Virus record (IMG/VR): IMGVR_UViG_3300036785_000190
Location: 1-24,758 of that record
DNA: 24,758 nucleotides
Strand: one strand, 5' to 3'
Source of the DNA: a virus
The notes below the pieces were generated by a model. That model searched no databases. It saw only the letters and a list, made by a program, of their open reading frames with translations, and was not told where the DNA came from. A program made the translations under genes and the position numbers. This document shows positions 13,058 through 19,511 of this stretch, piece by piece. How positions within the stretch are numbered: the first letter of the stretch is position 1; each line of letters begins with the position of its first letter.

Positions 13058-13201
13058 TCATGTGTCCTCGGCGTATCGTCGCAATGTCCTCATGTCGGCA
13101 TGGACGACCCACCAGCACGCCGGGTCGCCGCAGCCGCAGAGGGTGACGAGCACAGGCTGAGTAGCCGTCTTGATGGCGACCTCCCAGGCCAGTCGTGGCA
13201 C
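13058..13201 (-). CDS. Small Cys-rich protein of 47 residues
   Basis: The frame starts at GTG 13201, 13 nt after the helicase stop. It reads VPRLAWEVAIKTATQPVLVT, then LCGCGDPACWWVVHADMRTL, ending RRYAEDT. The cysteines (C-x-C-x4-C) with the following His suggest a metal site, and the ending TLRRYAEDT looks like a short helix. In-frame residues upstream of GTG belong to the helicase region in another frame and were left out. The ribosome-binding site is weak. The ordered composition and snug fit between helicase and tRNA support a real gene; the function is unknown. Confidence 0.6.
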   Translation of the reverse strand: MPRLAWEVAIKTATQPVLVTLCGCGDPACWWVVHADMRTLRRYAEDT

Positions 13202-13214
13202 ATGGTCACGTGAC

Positions 13215-14768
13215 TCAGACTTCGTGGGTGGCGAGGAAGGCTGAGAGGGACTGAAGATCAAGCGAGAGTCTCCCTTTTCGGGAGATTCCTTTCCCGTCGA
13301 CCACGGCATCCGCCACCTTCTGCTTTTGTGCGAGGACTCCATACTGATACTCATCGATGCTCCCTGAGACTTGTAGTGAGAGCAGTGTGACCTGGGAGAA
13401 CTCTGATGACAACCTGATGATCCGGGACTGGCGCTGGGCGTACGCTCCCGCACTCCAGGGCAGGTCGTAGCTGATCAAAAAATTCGCCTGGGGGAGGTCG
13501 AGACCGATCCCCCCGGCGTCCGATGACAGGAACAGCCGGGTCTCGGGGTCAGTGGCGAACTGTTCCTTGGCCTCATGGCGGCGCTGCTGGCTGATCGCCC
13601 CGCTGAAGATGACGCTCTTGGTCAGCGGGGCTGTGGCACTGGCGAGGAGATCGAGCATCTTCTTGAAGAAGGAGAACAGGACGACCTTGTTGGCCGGGTC
13701 GGCGTTGAGGATGTCGATGATCAACTCGACGCAGGTGGCGAGCTTGGGTGCCTTGTTCAGGGCGTCCAGGCGACCAGCAGCGTCGAGGTCTTCGGCGTAC
13801 TCGGAGCCGCCCTGACCGGCGATCTCGCCCCGGAAGAGCGCAGCCGAGTGCCGGATGAGTTCGGGGTGGTCGCACAGCATCCGCAGGTTCAGGAGCTTGG
13901 ACATGATGCGCCCTCGCATCTCGCCCTCGTCCTCGCCCCGGTAGAAGCCCGAGAGGGAGAAGTTGCCCCAGTTCCCGATGGCCTCCTCGACGTCGGTCTC
14001 CAGGTCGCGGACAGTGCTCTGGTAGACCGCCGCAGCAGCACGGTCCAGTTCGACCGGCACGACCTCCTCGGTCACGTCAGGGAGCTGGTCGGCCACCTGG
14101 GCGCGAGTGTGGCGCACCATGGACTCGGTGAGGATCCGGTGCAGAGTGGGGAGGTTCTTGTACAGCTTGACCCGGCCCCAGTGGTCCCTCGTCATGAACG
14201 CTCGGTCGAAGGTGTGGTAGTCCCCCAGAACCGAGGGGTCGACCCACTGCATGATCGAGTACACCTCTTCGGCCCGGTTCTCGACGGGCTGGCCGGTCAG
14301 TGCCCAGCGGTACTCCGCAGGTAACCGCTTGATTTTTTTCGACCGCTTGGGCCGAAAGTTTTTGAACCAGGTGGCCTCGTCGGTGACGATGTAGTCCCTC
14401 GGAAGTTTGCGGATTACCTCCCAGTCGTTGACCATCGTTTCGGGGTTCAGGATTAAGTACTCGGTCCCGCCTTCGATGTATTCGTGGTACTGGTCCTGGC
14501 GATGGAAGCCGTCGCCTGAGACGACGATTACGTTGGCCTCACCGTCGGTGAACTCCTCGATCATGCGCTTCCACTGCAGCTTGAGGCTGGCGGGGCAAAT
14601 GACAAAACCCGCAGCAATCTCCTCGGCGTCGATGAGCCGCTCGACCGCAGCGATGACCACGACGGTCTTGCCCAGGCCCATCTCCATCGCCAGGAGAATG
14701 CGACGCTGGCGGATCATCCGCTGCACTGTTTCCTCCTGGAAGTCGTAGAGCTTGCCCGAGAAGCTCAC
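13215..14768 (-). CDS. SNF2-type DNA helicase/translocase
   Basis: The 517-residue protein is a compact SNF2-family ATPase. The motifs seen are YDFQEETV (Q-like, near 8), MGLGKT (motif I, 30-35), VICPASLKLQW (Ia), TDEATWFKN (motif II, DEAT at 130-133), ALTGQPVEN (III), then in the second lobe VVLFSFFKKMLDLL (IV), SSDAGGIGLDLPQAN (V) and QRQSRIIRLSS (VI). SNF2 proteins move along double-stranded DNA and remodel bound proteins or branched structures. Phage versions sit in replication modules and may help recombination or restart. The ATG at 14768 overlaps the primase stop (ATGA). Confidence 0.93.
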   Translation of the reverse strand: MSFSGKLYDFQEETVQRMIRQRRILLAMEMGLGKTVVVIAAVERLIDAEEIAAGFVICPASLKLQWKRMIEEFTDGEANVIVVSGDGFHRQDQYHEYIEGGTEYLILNPETMVNDWEVIRKLPRDYIVTDEATWFKNFRPKRSKKIKRLPAEYRWALTGQPVENRAEEVYSIMQWVDPSVLGDYHTFDRAFMTRDHWGRVKLYKNLPTLHRILTESMVRHTRAQVADQLPDVTEEVVPVELDRAAAAVYQSTVRDLETDVEEAIGNWGNFSLSGFYRGEDEGEMRGRIMSKLLNLRMLCDHPELIRHSAALFRGEIAGQGGSEYAEDLDAAGRLDALNKAPKLATCVELIIDILNADPANKVVLFSFFKKMLDLLASATAPLTKSVIFSGAISQQRRHEAKEQFATDPETRLFLSSDAGGIGLDLPQANFLISYDLPWSAGAYAQRQSRIIRLSSEFSQVTLLSLQVSGSIDEYQYGVLAQKQKVADAVVDGKGISRKGRLSLDLQSLSAFLATHEV

Positions 14769-15652
14769 CAGAAACCTGCCAGGGTGCTGTTGTCGATGCC
14801 CTGCTTGATCTCCTCGGGCGTCAGCTCGCCGGGGTCCTTCCCCTTGGTCCCCCAGTAGTTGAAGATCCGGATCGGGATGCGGTGGTGCCAGCGTTCCCGC
14901 AGCAGTCGCCTGGTCTCATTCTGACCGGTTCGGTCGTTGTCCAGGGCGAGCACCATCTCATCGAAACGCTCGATGATCAGGCGCATCTGGAGGTCACTGA
15001 CAGCAGCCCCGAAGCTCGCGAGCGCCACGTACCCGAAGCCGTCGAGGTGTACAGCGTCGAGCGGACTCTCAACCAGGATCGGGAAAACACTGTCTGGTCG
15101 AGGTACTTGGATGCCGAAAAGGGTACGCGATTTTTTGATTCCAGGAGGGCGGTTGCGGACCCATTCCGACGTCTTCTTCTGCCAGCCCCACAGGTCACCG
15201 CTCGGCCCGTAGATGGGGAGGACCCATGCCGACTCCTCGTAGTCCCACCGCAGCTGGAACTTCTCGACCGACCATGGGTTCAGGCGGCGGTGCTTGATGG
15301 CACGCTCGGGTGGAGGCCCGTACTCAGCGAGCTGGTCCTCAAGATCGGGTGGGGGAGGCAGCCGGGTGTCCACTTCGCTGGGTTCACCCAGCTCGACATC
15401 GAAATCGCGCACCAGCTTGTGGGCGTCCCAGAGGCCCACCTTGGTCATGTCCATGATGAGCTTGGGCAACGTGCCGCTGTAGTCACAGGAGAAGCAGTGG
15501 AACACCCCGGTCTCCCGGTTGATCGACCAGTGGCGGGGGCGCTGTTCACGCTCCCCCGTGCGCTTCTCGTGCATGGGACACCGTCCCGCGATCTCCACGT
15601 CTCCGGGCCGGACGTCTTCGACACCGATGTGAGCCAGCAGGTCTTCGATCAT
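14765..15652 (-). CDS. dnaG: DnaG-like primase
   Basis: The 295-residue protein joins an N-terminal zinc-binding domain (Cys25-Pro-Met-His28 and Cys53-Phe-Ser-Cys56) to a TOPRIM core: VESPLDAVHL (Glu195), LASFGA, LALDNDRTGQN (Asp238, Asp240) and GKDPGEL. Primases make short RNA starters for the polymerase. It is about half the length of bacterial DnaG, lacking the C-terminal helicase-binding domain, which is common for phage versions. It is joined by ATGA to the DnaB-like helicase before it and by ATGA to the SNF2 gene after it, so primase and helicase are made together. Confidence 0.92.
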   Translation of the reverse strand: MIEDLLAHIGVEDVRPGDVEIAGRCPMHEKRTGEREQRPRHWSINRETGVFHCFSCDYSGTLPKLIMDMTKVGLWDAHKLVRDFDVELGEPSEVDTRLPPPPDLEDQLAEYGPPPERAIKHRRLNPWSVEKFQLRWDYEESAWVLPIYGPSGDLWGWQKKTSEWVRNRPPGIKKSRTLFGIQVPRPDSVFPILVESPLDAVHLDGFGYVALASFGAAVSDLQMRLIIERFDEMVLALDNDRTGQNETRRLLRERWHHRIPIRIFNYWGTKGKDPGELTPEEIKQGIDNSTLAGFW

Positions 15653-16899
15653 GAATCGTCATCGCTCATATCGTCGTCAGCGTCGAAGCTGATCTCGCCG
15701 GTCTCCATGATGGTGCCGCGCTCCCAGTCCAGGGCGAGACGTACGTCCTTCCTCGGACAGTTCCGCGAGGCGATGATCCGCAGCAGGATCTCGTGCTCGG
15801 AGTCCTTGATCTCCTCGACCCCGAAGATGACATCAGAGTCCTGGGCGAACGAGCTGGAGTACCCGATGGAGTCGAGCGTCAGCCCCTTGCGGCTCTTCCA
15901 GGTGAGCGCCTGGGTGGTCTGCACGATGGGGATCCGCACTCGTTGTGCCAGCCGTTTGAGCGACCGTGTGATCGAGGTGAGGGCCTGAGGGCTGTTGGGT
16001 TCGACGCCGATGACCTCTGCGTCCATGAGGTACGTGCCGTCGATGAAGGCCACTTCGGGTTTGTGCTGGGCGATCTTGGCGGCAAGGGCCGACACTGTCG
16101 TCGTCGCCCCTGGGTCGTGGATGAAGATCATCGGCTGGGTGTCCTCCATCCCGTGCATCATCCGGCGCAGTTTGGTCTTCTCCAAGGGGAGCAGCTTTCC
16201 GCTCTGGAGCCGGGTGAGGCTGATCCCGGCCCGCAGGGCGTCGTGGCGAGTGGTCTGCTCCTGGTTGCTCATTTCAAAGCTGGCGAACAGGGTGCGGTAG
16301 CCTGCCTGGTGGCAGGCGATGTTCATGCACATGAGGAGCATGCTCTTGTACGTCTTCTGCAACCCGACGAGCGTGACCAGTTGTTCGGGCTGCAGCCCGT
16401 TGGTCGCCATGTCCATGGTGGGGAAGCCGGTGGGCACGCCCAGTAGTCCGATCATGGTCTCCAACCTTTCGTAGTGCTCCAGACGGTCCTCTGTGGTCTC
16501 GGTCGCATCGTCGTCACGTAGATCAGCGACCTCGGTGTGGATGGACTCCAGCGATGAGTTGAGGGTCTTGATGACGACGGTCGTGTCGCCCCGTTTGAGC
16601 GGGTCCTTGATGTCATCGAGCATCCCGTTGATCAAGGCGTACCGGTGCTGCTCTCTCAGCTCCGAGAGGTAGTACGCCAGCGGTTCGGGCGTGGAGACGA
16701 GGTCGTGGCTCGGAAACTCGTGGCGGAAGGCGTCCTCCCCCGGTGTCACACCGTGCCTGCTCCAGTGGTCGTGCATCCACCCGAACACCTCGGCGTTGTC
16801 GGGGTCCAGGAAGAAAGACAGCCCGATGCGCGCCTCGGCCAGGGCATCGAAGCCGCCCGCCTCGATGGTCTTGCAGATGGTCGCCCATTCGACGTCCAT
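15649..16899 (-). CDS. dnaB: DnaB-like replicative helicase
   Basis: The 416-residue protein has a DnaB/RecA-fold ATPase domain. TGFPTMDMATNGLQPEQLVTL leads into an unusual Walker A, GLQKTYKS (179-186), where the glycine before Lys185 is Tyr184. FASFEMSN (206-212) holds the usual catalytic Glu, followed by VAFIDGTYLM (Walker B, Asp287) and IPIVQTTQ. The N-terminal 130 residues resemble the DnaB N-terminal helical domain. The C-terminus is acidic (DADDDMSDDDS). DnaB-type hexamers unwind the fork and recruit primase. The ATG at 16899 overlaps the previous stop by one base. The DnaC-like loader lies two genes upstream. Confidence 0.87.
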   Translation of the reverse strand: MDVEWATICKTIEAGGFDALAEARIGLSFFLDPDNAEVFGWMHDHWSRHGVTPGEDAFRHEFPSHDLVSTPEPLAYYLSELREQHRYALINGMLDDIKDPLKRGDTTVVIKTLNSSLESIHTEVADLRDDDATETTEDRLEHYERLETMIGLLGVPTGFPTMDMATNGLQPEQLVTLVGLQKTYKSMLLMCMNIACHQAGYRTLFASFEMSNQEQTTRHDALRAGISLTRLQSGKLLPLEKTKLRRMMHGMEDTQPMIFIHDPGATTTVSALAAKIAQHKPEVAFIDGTYLMDAEVIGVEPNSPQALTSITRSLKRLAQRVRIPIVQTTQALTWKSRKGLTLDSIGYSSSFAQDSDVIFGVEEIKDSEHEILLRIIASRNCPRKDVRLALDWERGTIMETGEISFDADDDMSDDDS

Positions 16900-17342
16900 C
16901 AGAAGACCGACCCGATGTTGGGGAGGAAGATGCCGTGCGGCCCGTAGGCCCAGCGTTGGTCCTCGCGCCCGTAGTAGACCCGATCCACGTCGGGCATGGT
17001 CGGCAGCATCCGGCCCAAATCCTGGGCTGACTGGGCGAAGATGTAGCGGATCGGCCAGTTGTTGCGCTCAGACCGCTCTGCGACCGCTTTGGCGAACCCG
17101 GCAGGTCGGGTGGTGACGGCCATGTCGATCCGGTACGGGGAGCGACTGAGCATCGACCACAGCCATTTGAGGGCGAACTCGTTGATCACCCAGCAGTCCA
17201 TCGCAGCGCCCCAGAGCTTCGTCTTCACCCTGATCATCTCCATGGCGCGCACGGCCCGCTTGTCCGGTAGCTCTGCGAGCGCCCCCTCCCAGATGACGAT
17301 GATCCTGCGCTCGACCCCGGTGCCCAGTTCTCCATTCTTCAC
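16899..17342 (-). CDS. Unknown 147-residue protein in the replication operon
   Basis: GTG at 17342 overlaps the stop of the DnaC-like gene (GTGA). The protein has alternating strands and helices: RRIIVIWEGALAELPD at the start, a Trp-rich helix (MDCWVINEFALKWLWSMLS), the strand YRIDMAVTTRP, then WPIRYIFAQS and PDVDRVYYGREDQRWAYGPH. The series D/E-containing first strand, VTTRP and late VYYG resembles the order of motifs in HAD-like folds, but the catalytic DxD is absent (WEG), so an inactive or different Rossmann-like protein is more cautious. Its conserved place between loader and helicase suggests a replication role. Confidence 0.75.
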   Translation of the reverse strand: MKNGELGTGVERRIIVIWEGALAELPDKRAVRAMEMIRVKTKLWGAAMDCWVINEFALKWLWSMLSRSPYRIDMAVTTRPAGFAKAVAERSERNNWPIRYIFAQSAQDLGRMLPTMPDVDRVYYGREDQRWAYGPHGIFLPNIGSVF

Positions 17343-17953
17343 CGATAGTCGTCAGCCTCAATCGAGATGAGCGTCGATGATTCCTTGAGCACACTCGTCA
17401 GAGAATCGGTGTACCGATTCGTCAACTCATCCCACGTCAGATTCGTGGTGATGATGGTCGGCAGCCTTCTGTTCCAGCGACCGCGTACCACTTCTAGGAA
17501 CTCGCCTTGAGACCAACCCGACTCCGACGGATGCTCACGGCCAACATCATCGAAGAGAACGAACTCGGCACTACGTCGTGTGATGCCCTGTATTTCTCGG
17601 ATGTGATTGTCCGTACTCTCCAACTTTTCAGCGGTGTCGTCGTCGTGCAGTTCTCGTAAGAGCTGGGTGAGGGTGAATTGATGCTTGATCAATCCGACGT
17701 ATTTTCCCTCCTCGATGGATTCGATGCGGTACGGCGGCTCATGGTGACTCGCCTCGTTTAAGACGGCTGATGCCAAGTGCGTCTTGCCCACACCTACTGG
17801 CCCGAGAAACGTGAGACCCCGACCGATGGCACGGGCCTCCTCAAGCTCCTTGACGTACGCCGTCACTTTTGAAAAGGCGGCTGCCTGGCTGCCGTTAGAC
17901 ACCTGAAAGTCATCCAGGGTCTTGTCGCGATACAGCGGGAAGGTTCGTTTCAT
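17339..17953 (-). CDS. dnaC: DnaC-like helicase loader ATPase
   Basis: The 204-residue AAA+ protein starts at ATG 17953 with GAAGGAA just upstream; the longer in-frame reading to 18061 overlaps the WhiB gene and was rejected. It has Walker A GPVGVGKTHLASA (51-63), Walker B FVLFDDVG (131-138), sensor 1 PTIITTNLTWDEL (Asn171) and an Arg-containing stretch NRYTDSLTSVL, as in DnaC/DnaI. These proteins place the replicative helicase onto DNA. The insert between Walker A and B (HQFTLTQLLRELHDDDTAEK) is in the usual position. The DnaB-like helicase two genes on is its likely client. Confidence 0.9.
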   Translation of the reverse strand: MKRTFPLYRDKTLDDFQVSNGSQAAAFSKVTAYVKELEEARAIGRGLTFLGPVGVGKTHLASAVLNEASHHEPPYRIESIEEGKYVGLIKHQFTLTQLLRELHDDDTAEKLESTDNHIREIQGITRRSAEFVLFDDVGREHPSESGWSQGEFLEVVRGRWNRRLPTIITTNLTWDELTNRYTDSLTSVLKESSTLISIEADDYR

Positions 17954-18332
17954 GGTTCCTTCTTTGGTGTCGGTTCTGCTTGGCCCGTTCCCGGTACCTC
18001 GCCTTGCTGCTCGCCTCGATGTAGTTGAACGTCTCGGTCCAGTCCCTGAACGTCTCGTCACCCCGCCGGATACGACGCCGCTGGGGCGGATCCATCCCGG
18101 CCACGATCCCGAACCGGGTGTCGCAGTCAGGGGAGAAGATCGCCCAGAGAGTGCATTCCCGGAATACGGGGCAGGTGGAGCAGATCTTCTTGGCGATGGC
18201 CTGGTCGCTCAGGTCGTCGCTGTAGAACGTGTGCCCCCAGTTGATGCAGGCCCGGTCACGGTCCTCCATGAAGTCGGTGTCGATGGGCTGACGCTTGCCG
18301 ATGGTGAACCACGTCGGCTCCGCGCGGGTCAT
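17910..18332 (-). CDS. whiB: WhiB-family transcription factor
   Basis: The 140-residue protein has the four-cysteine WhiB cluster: Cys29 in DRACINWG, then KICSTCPVFREC (Cys51, Cys54, Cys60) with the standard C-x2-C-x5-C spacing. FGIVAGM takes the place of the usual G(V/I)WGG turn, and a basic tail RRRIRRG follows. A long charged C-terminal extension continues to residue 140. WhiB proteins hold an Fe-S cluster, bind the host sigma factor and alter promoter choice. The ATG at 18332 overlaps the stop of the first gene of the block (ATGA). It overlaps the DnaC-like gene start by 44 nt. As the second gene of the operon it is probably made early. Confidence 0.9.
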   Translation of the reverse strand: MTRAEPTWFTIGKRQPIDTDFMEDRDRACINWGHTFYSDDLSDQAIAKKICSTCPVFRECTLWAIFSPDCDTRFGIVAGMDPPQRRRIRRGDETFRDWTETFNYIEASSKARYRERAKQNRHQRRNHETNLPAVSRQDPG

Positions 18333-19096
18333 GCGGGTACTCCCCAGTTCTTCCCAGGGGCGCGGGTGTTGTTCTTGTGCTGACGCACCACGAGGTTGGT
18401 GAGCTTCTCCCGACGAGAGATGAACAGCAGGTCCGGGGAGCGGGTCAGGTGAGTCAGCTCAGGGAGGCCGACGAAGACCACCATCATCTGGCGCACGAAG
18501 TCCAGATCGATCTCGTAGTCCCATTCCCACTTCTTGATGTGCGCTGCCAGACGTGACCAGGAGAACTGCATGGGATGTACTGCTATCCCGGCGTCGCGAC
18601 ACATCCTGGGGAAGGTCTCCCGGCAGAGAACTACCCGCCTACTTCTCGGGTGTCGGGGTTCCGGGAGATACTGGGCGGTAACTTCGTACTGGTCGGTAAC
18701 TTCACTGAAGACAGACCTATCCGACGCGGGGCTGTCGCCGGGGTGGAAGCACTCGGGTCGCTTCGCTCCCCTCGTAGACTGCTCGCTCGCACACGCGCTC
18801 CGCGCATATGCTCCCTCGCTGAGGTCGGCTGCGCCGATGATCGCGTAATTTTTTTGAAACTTCTCTGTGACCAGGAAGCCCTCGTCGGTGCTCTTCAGGA
18901 TTCCTTGGTCGAGAAGGCTCCGGAGACCGTCTGAGACCTCCCCGCAGGTGAGTGCTTCTCTCCGACAGATCACCTCCAGGAGTTCTCCCCAGTTCATCCG
19001 AAGGGACCCGTCCCTCCAGGCTTTCTTGGAGACCCACTCGTGGACGAGGTTGAAGGAATCCGGTTTTGGGCAAGGCTCTGCCCCGGTATTTGCCAT
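18329..19096 (-). CDS. Winged-helix protein, putative replication initiator
   Basis: This is the first gene of the leftward block. The ATG at 19096 follows GAGGAG by 6 nt. The 255-residue protein has an N-terminal part that reads like a winged helix (LRMNWGELLEVICRREALTC, then EVSDGLRSLLDQGILKST, then the wing EGFLVTEKF). A Ser/Pro/Arg-rich linker spans about 95-155. A C-terminal helical domain follows (FSWSRLAAHIKKWEWDYEID, then FVRQMMVVFVGLPEL). DNA-binding domain, linker and C-terminal domain, directly upstream of a DnaC-like loader and DnaB-like helicase, is the plan of phage initiators such as lambda O. The linker DNA carries a near-perfect 17-bp direct repeat. A regulator is the alternative. 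Confidence 0.7.
   Translation of the reverse strand: MANTGAEPCPKPDSFNLVHEWVSKKAWRDGSLRMNWGELLEVICRREALTCGEVSDGLRSLLDQGILKSTDEGFLVTEKFQKNYAIIGAADLSEGAYARSACASEQSTRGAKRPECFHPGDSPASDRSVFSEVTDQYEVTAQYLPEPRHPRSRRVVLCRETFPRMCRDAGIAVHPMQFSWSRLAAHIKKWEWDYEIDLDFVRQMMVVFVGLPELTHLTRSPDLLFISRREKLTNLVVRQHKNNTRAPGKNWGVPA
18669..18703. repeat. Two iteron-like 17-bp direct repeats
   Basis: TACTGGGCGGTAACTTC (18669-18685) and TACTGGTCGGTAACTTC (18687-18703) differ at one base and repeat with an 18-bp period. They lie in the part of the winged-helix gene that encodes a disordered linker, where they encode EVTxQY twice. An A/T-rich stretch with seven T's follows at about 18846-18861. Confidence 0.6.
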
Positions 19097-19118
19097 GTGT
19101 TCTCCTCACTCACAGCCC

Positions 19119-19152
19119 TATCTCAGGGTCGGGGGTCGACCCATTTGAGATA
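19119..19152 (-). promoter_or_regulatory. Hairpin in the leader of the leftward block
   Basis: TATCTCA (19119-19125) pairs with TGAGATA (19146-19152), and inside them GGGTC (19126-19130) pairs with GACCC (19138-19142), leaving a 3-nt bulge and a 7-nt loop. In the leftward message the stem ends about 22 nt before the ATG, just ahead of the GAGGAG site. It could be an attenuator, an RNA-stabilising stem or a protein-binding site. Confidence 0.5.
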
Positions 19153-19163
19153 ACGGGATGATC

Positions 19164-19192
19164 ACCCTCGCGCCGCGAACGGGCGCTGTCAA
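19164..19192 (-). promoter_or_regulatory. Candidate leftward promoter (TTGACA box)
   Basis: On the minus strand a perfect TTGACA occurs at 19187-19192. A 17-bp spacing leads to GAGGGT (19164-19169), a weak -10 that fits only the end of the actinobacterial TAnnnT form. The position, 68-91 nt upstream of the first leftward ATG, is right for a promoter. A WhiB-assisted sigma factor could tolerate the weak -10, but this is conjecture. Confidence 0.35.
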
Positions 19193-19328
19193 GCGTTAAT
19201 AGGAGGGTGGAAACGGGACCTTTTTTAGGTCAAGAAACGGTCTGTAACCGCTGTTATTTTTTGAATAGCTCTACGCTCATATGGTTGCACAGAGCTTCAC
19301 TGAGCTATCAAACAGCCTCCTTCCCCTC

Positions 19329-19359
19329 CCCTGTCGGACTGCTCCTGCCGACTTCAGGG
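19329..19359. repeat. Bulged inverted repeat in the intergenic region
   Basis: CCCTGTCGG (19329-19337) pairs with CCGAC (19348-19352) and, after the 3-nt bulge TTC, with AGGG (19356-19359), giving nine base pairs around a 10-nt loop. No T-run follows on either side. Its role is unknown. Confidence 0.4.
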
Positions 19360-19428
19360 TGTCAGGTGGAGGATGTTGAAGTGAGGATGCCACCAGTCTC
19401 TGGCAGCGTCAAGTAGTTCTGAGAAAAG

Positions 19429-19452
19429 ATCCTGGGGATAATCCTGTGGATT
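19429..19452 (+). repeat. Tandem 12-bp repeat upstream of terminase
   Basis: ATCCTGGGGATA and ATCCTGTGGATT follow each other directly, matching at 10 of 12 positions. Each unit is itself a small palindrome (ATCC, three bases, GGAT). T's continue to 19456. The first unit also holds GATAAT across its end, which resembles a -10 box. This looks like two operator half-sites ahead of the rightward genes. Confidence 0.45.
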
Positions 19453-19511
19453 TTTTGTGGAGCTTGCGACATACCAGGTGCCTGTCCAGGGCGGTTGGGT
19501 ACTCTGGGCGC

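Larger units (their letters stand above)
19097..19511. other. Divergent intergenic control region
   Basis: This 415-bp stretch separates the leftward replication block from the rightward packaging block and has no convincing gene. A 69-codon frame from 19207 has its GTG fused to the only ribosome-binding site and an uncoded-looking composition. The region is richer in A/T runs (TTTTTT at three places) than its surroundings and contains two hairpins, a tandem 12-bp repeat and a TTGACA box, listed separately. It is the natural place for the early leftward and late rightward promoters and their operators. Confidence 0.7.

Noticed and set aside
19187-19192. TTGACA as a complete standard promoter
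   Set aside because: The -10 position has only GAGGGT, so it is kept as a low-confidence candidate rather than a firm promoter.
19207-19416. 69-codon plus-strand frame in the intergenic region
   Set aside because: Its GTG is fused to GGAGG with no spacing, the translation is Ser/Cys/Leu rich without order, and it crosses a hairpin; noncoding control DNA is more likely.
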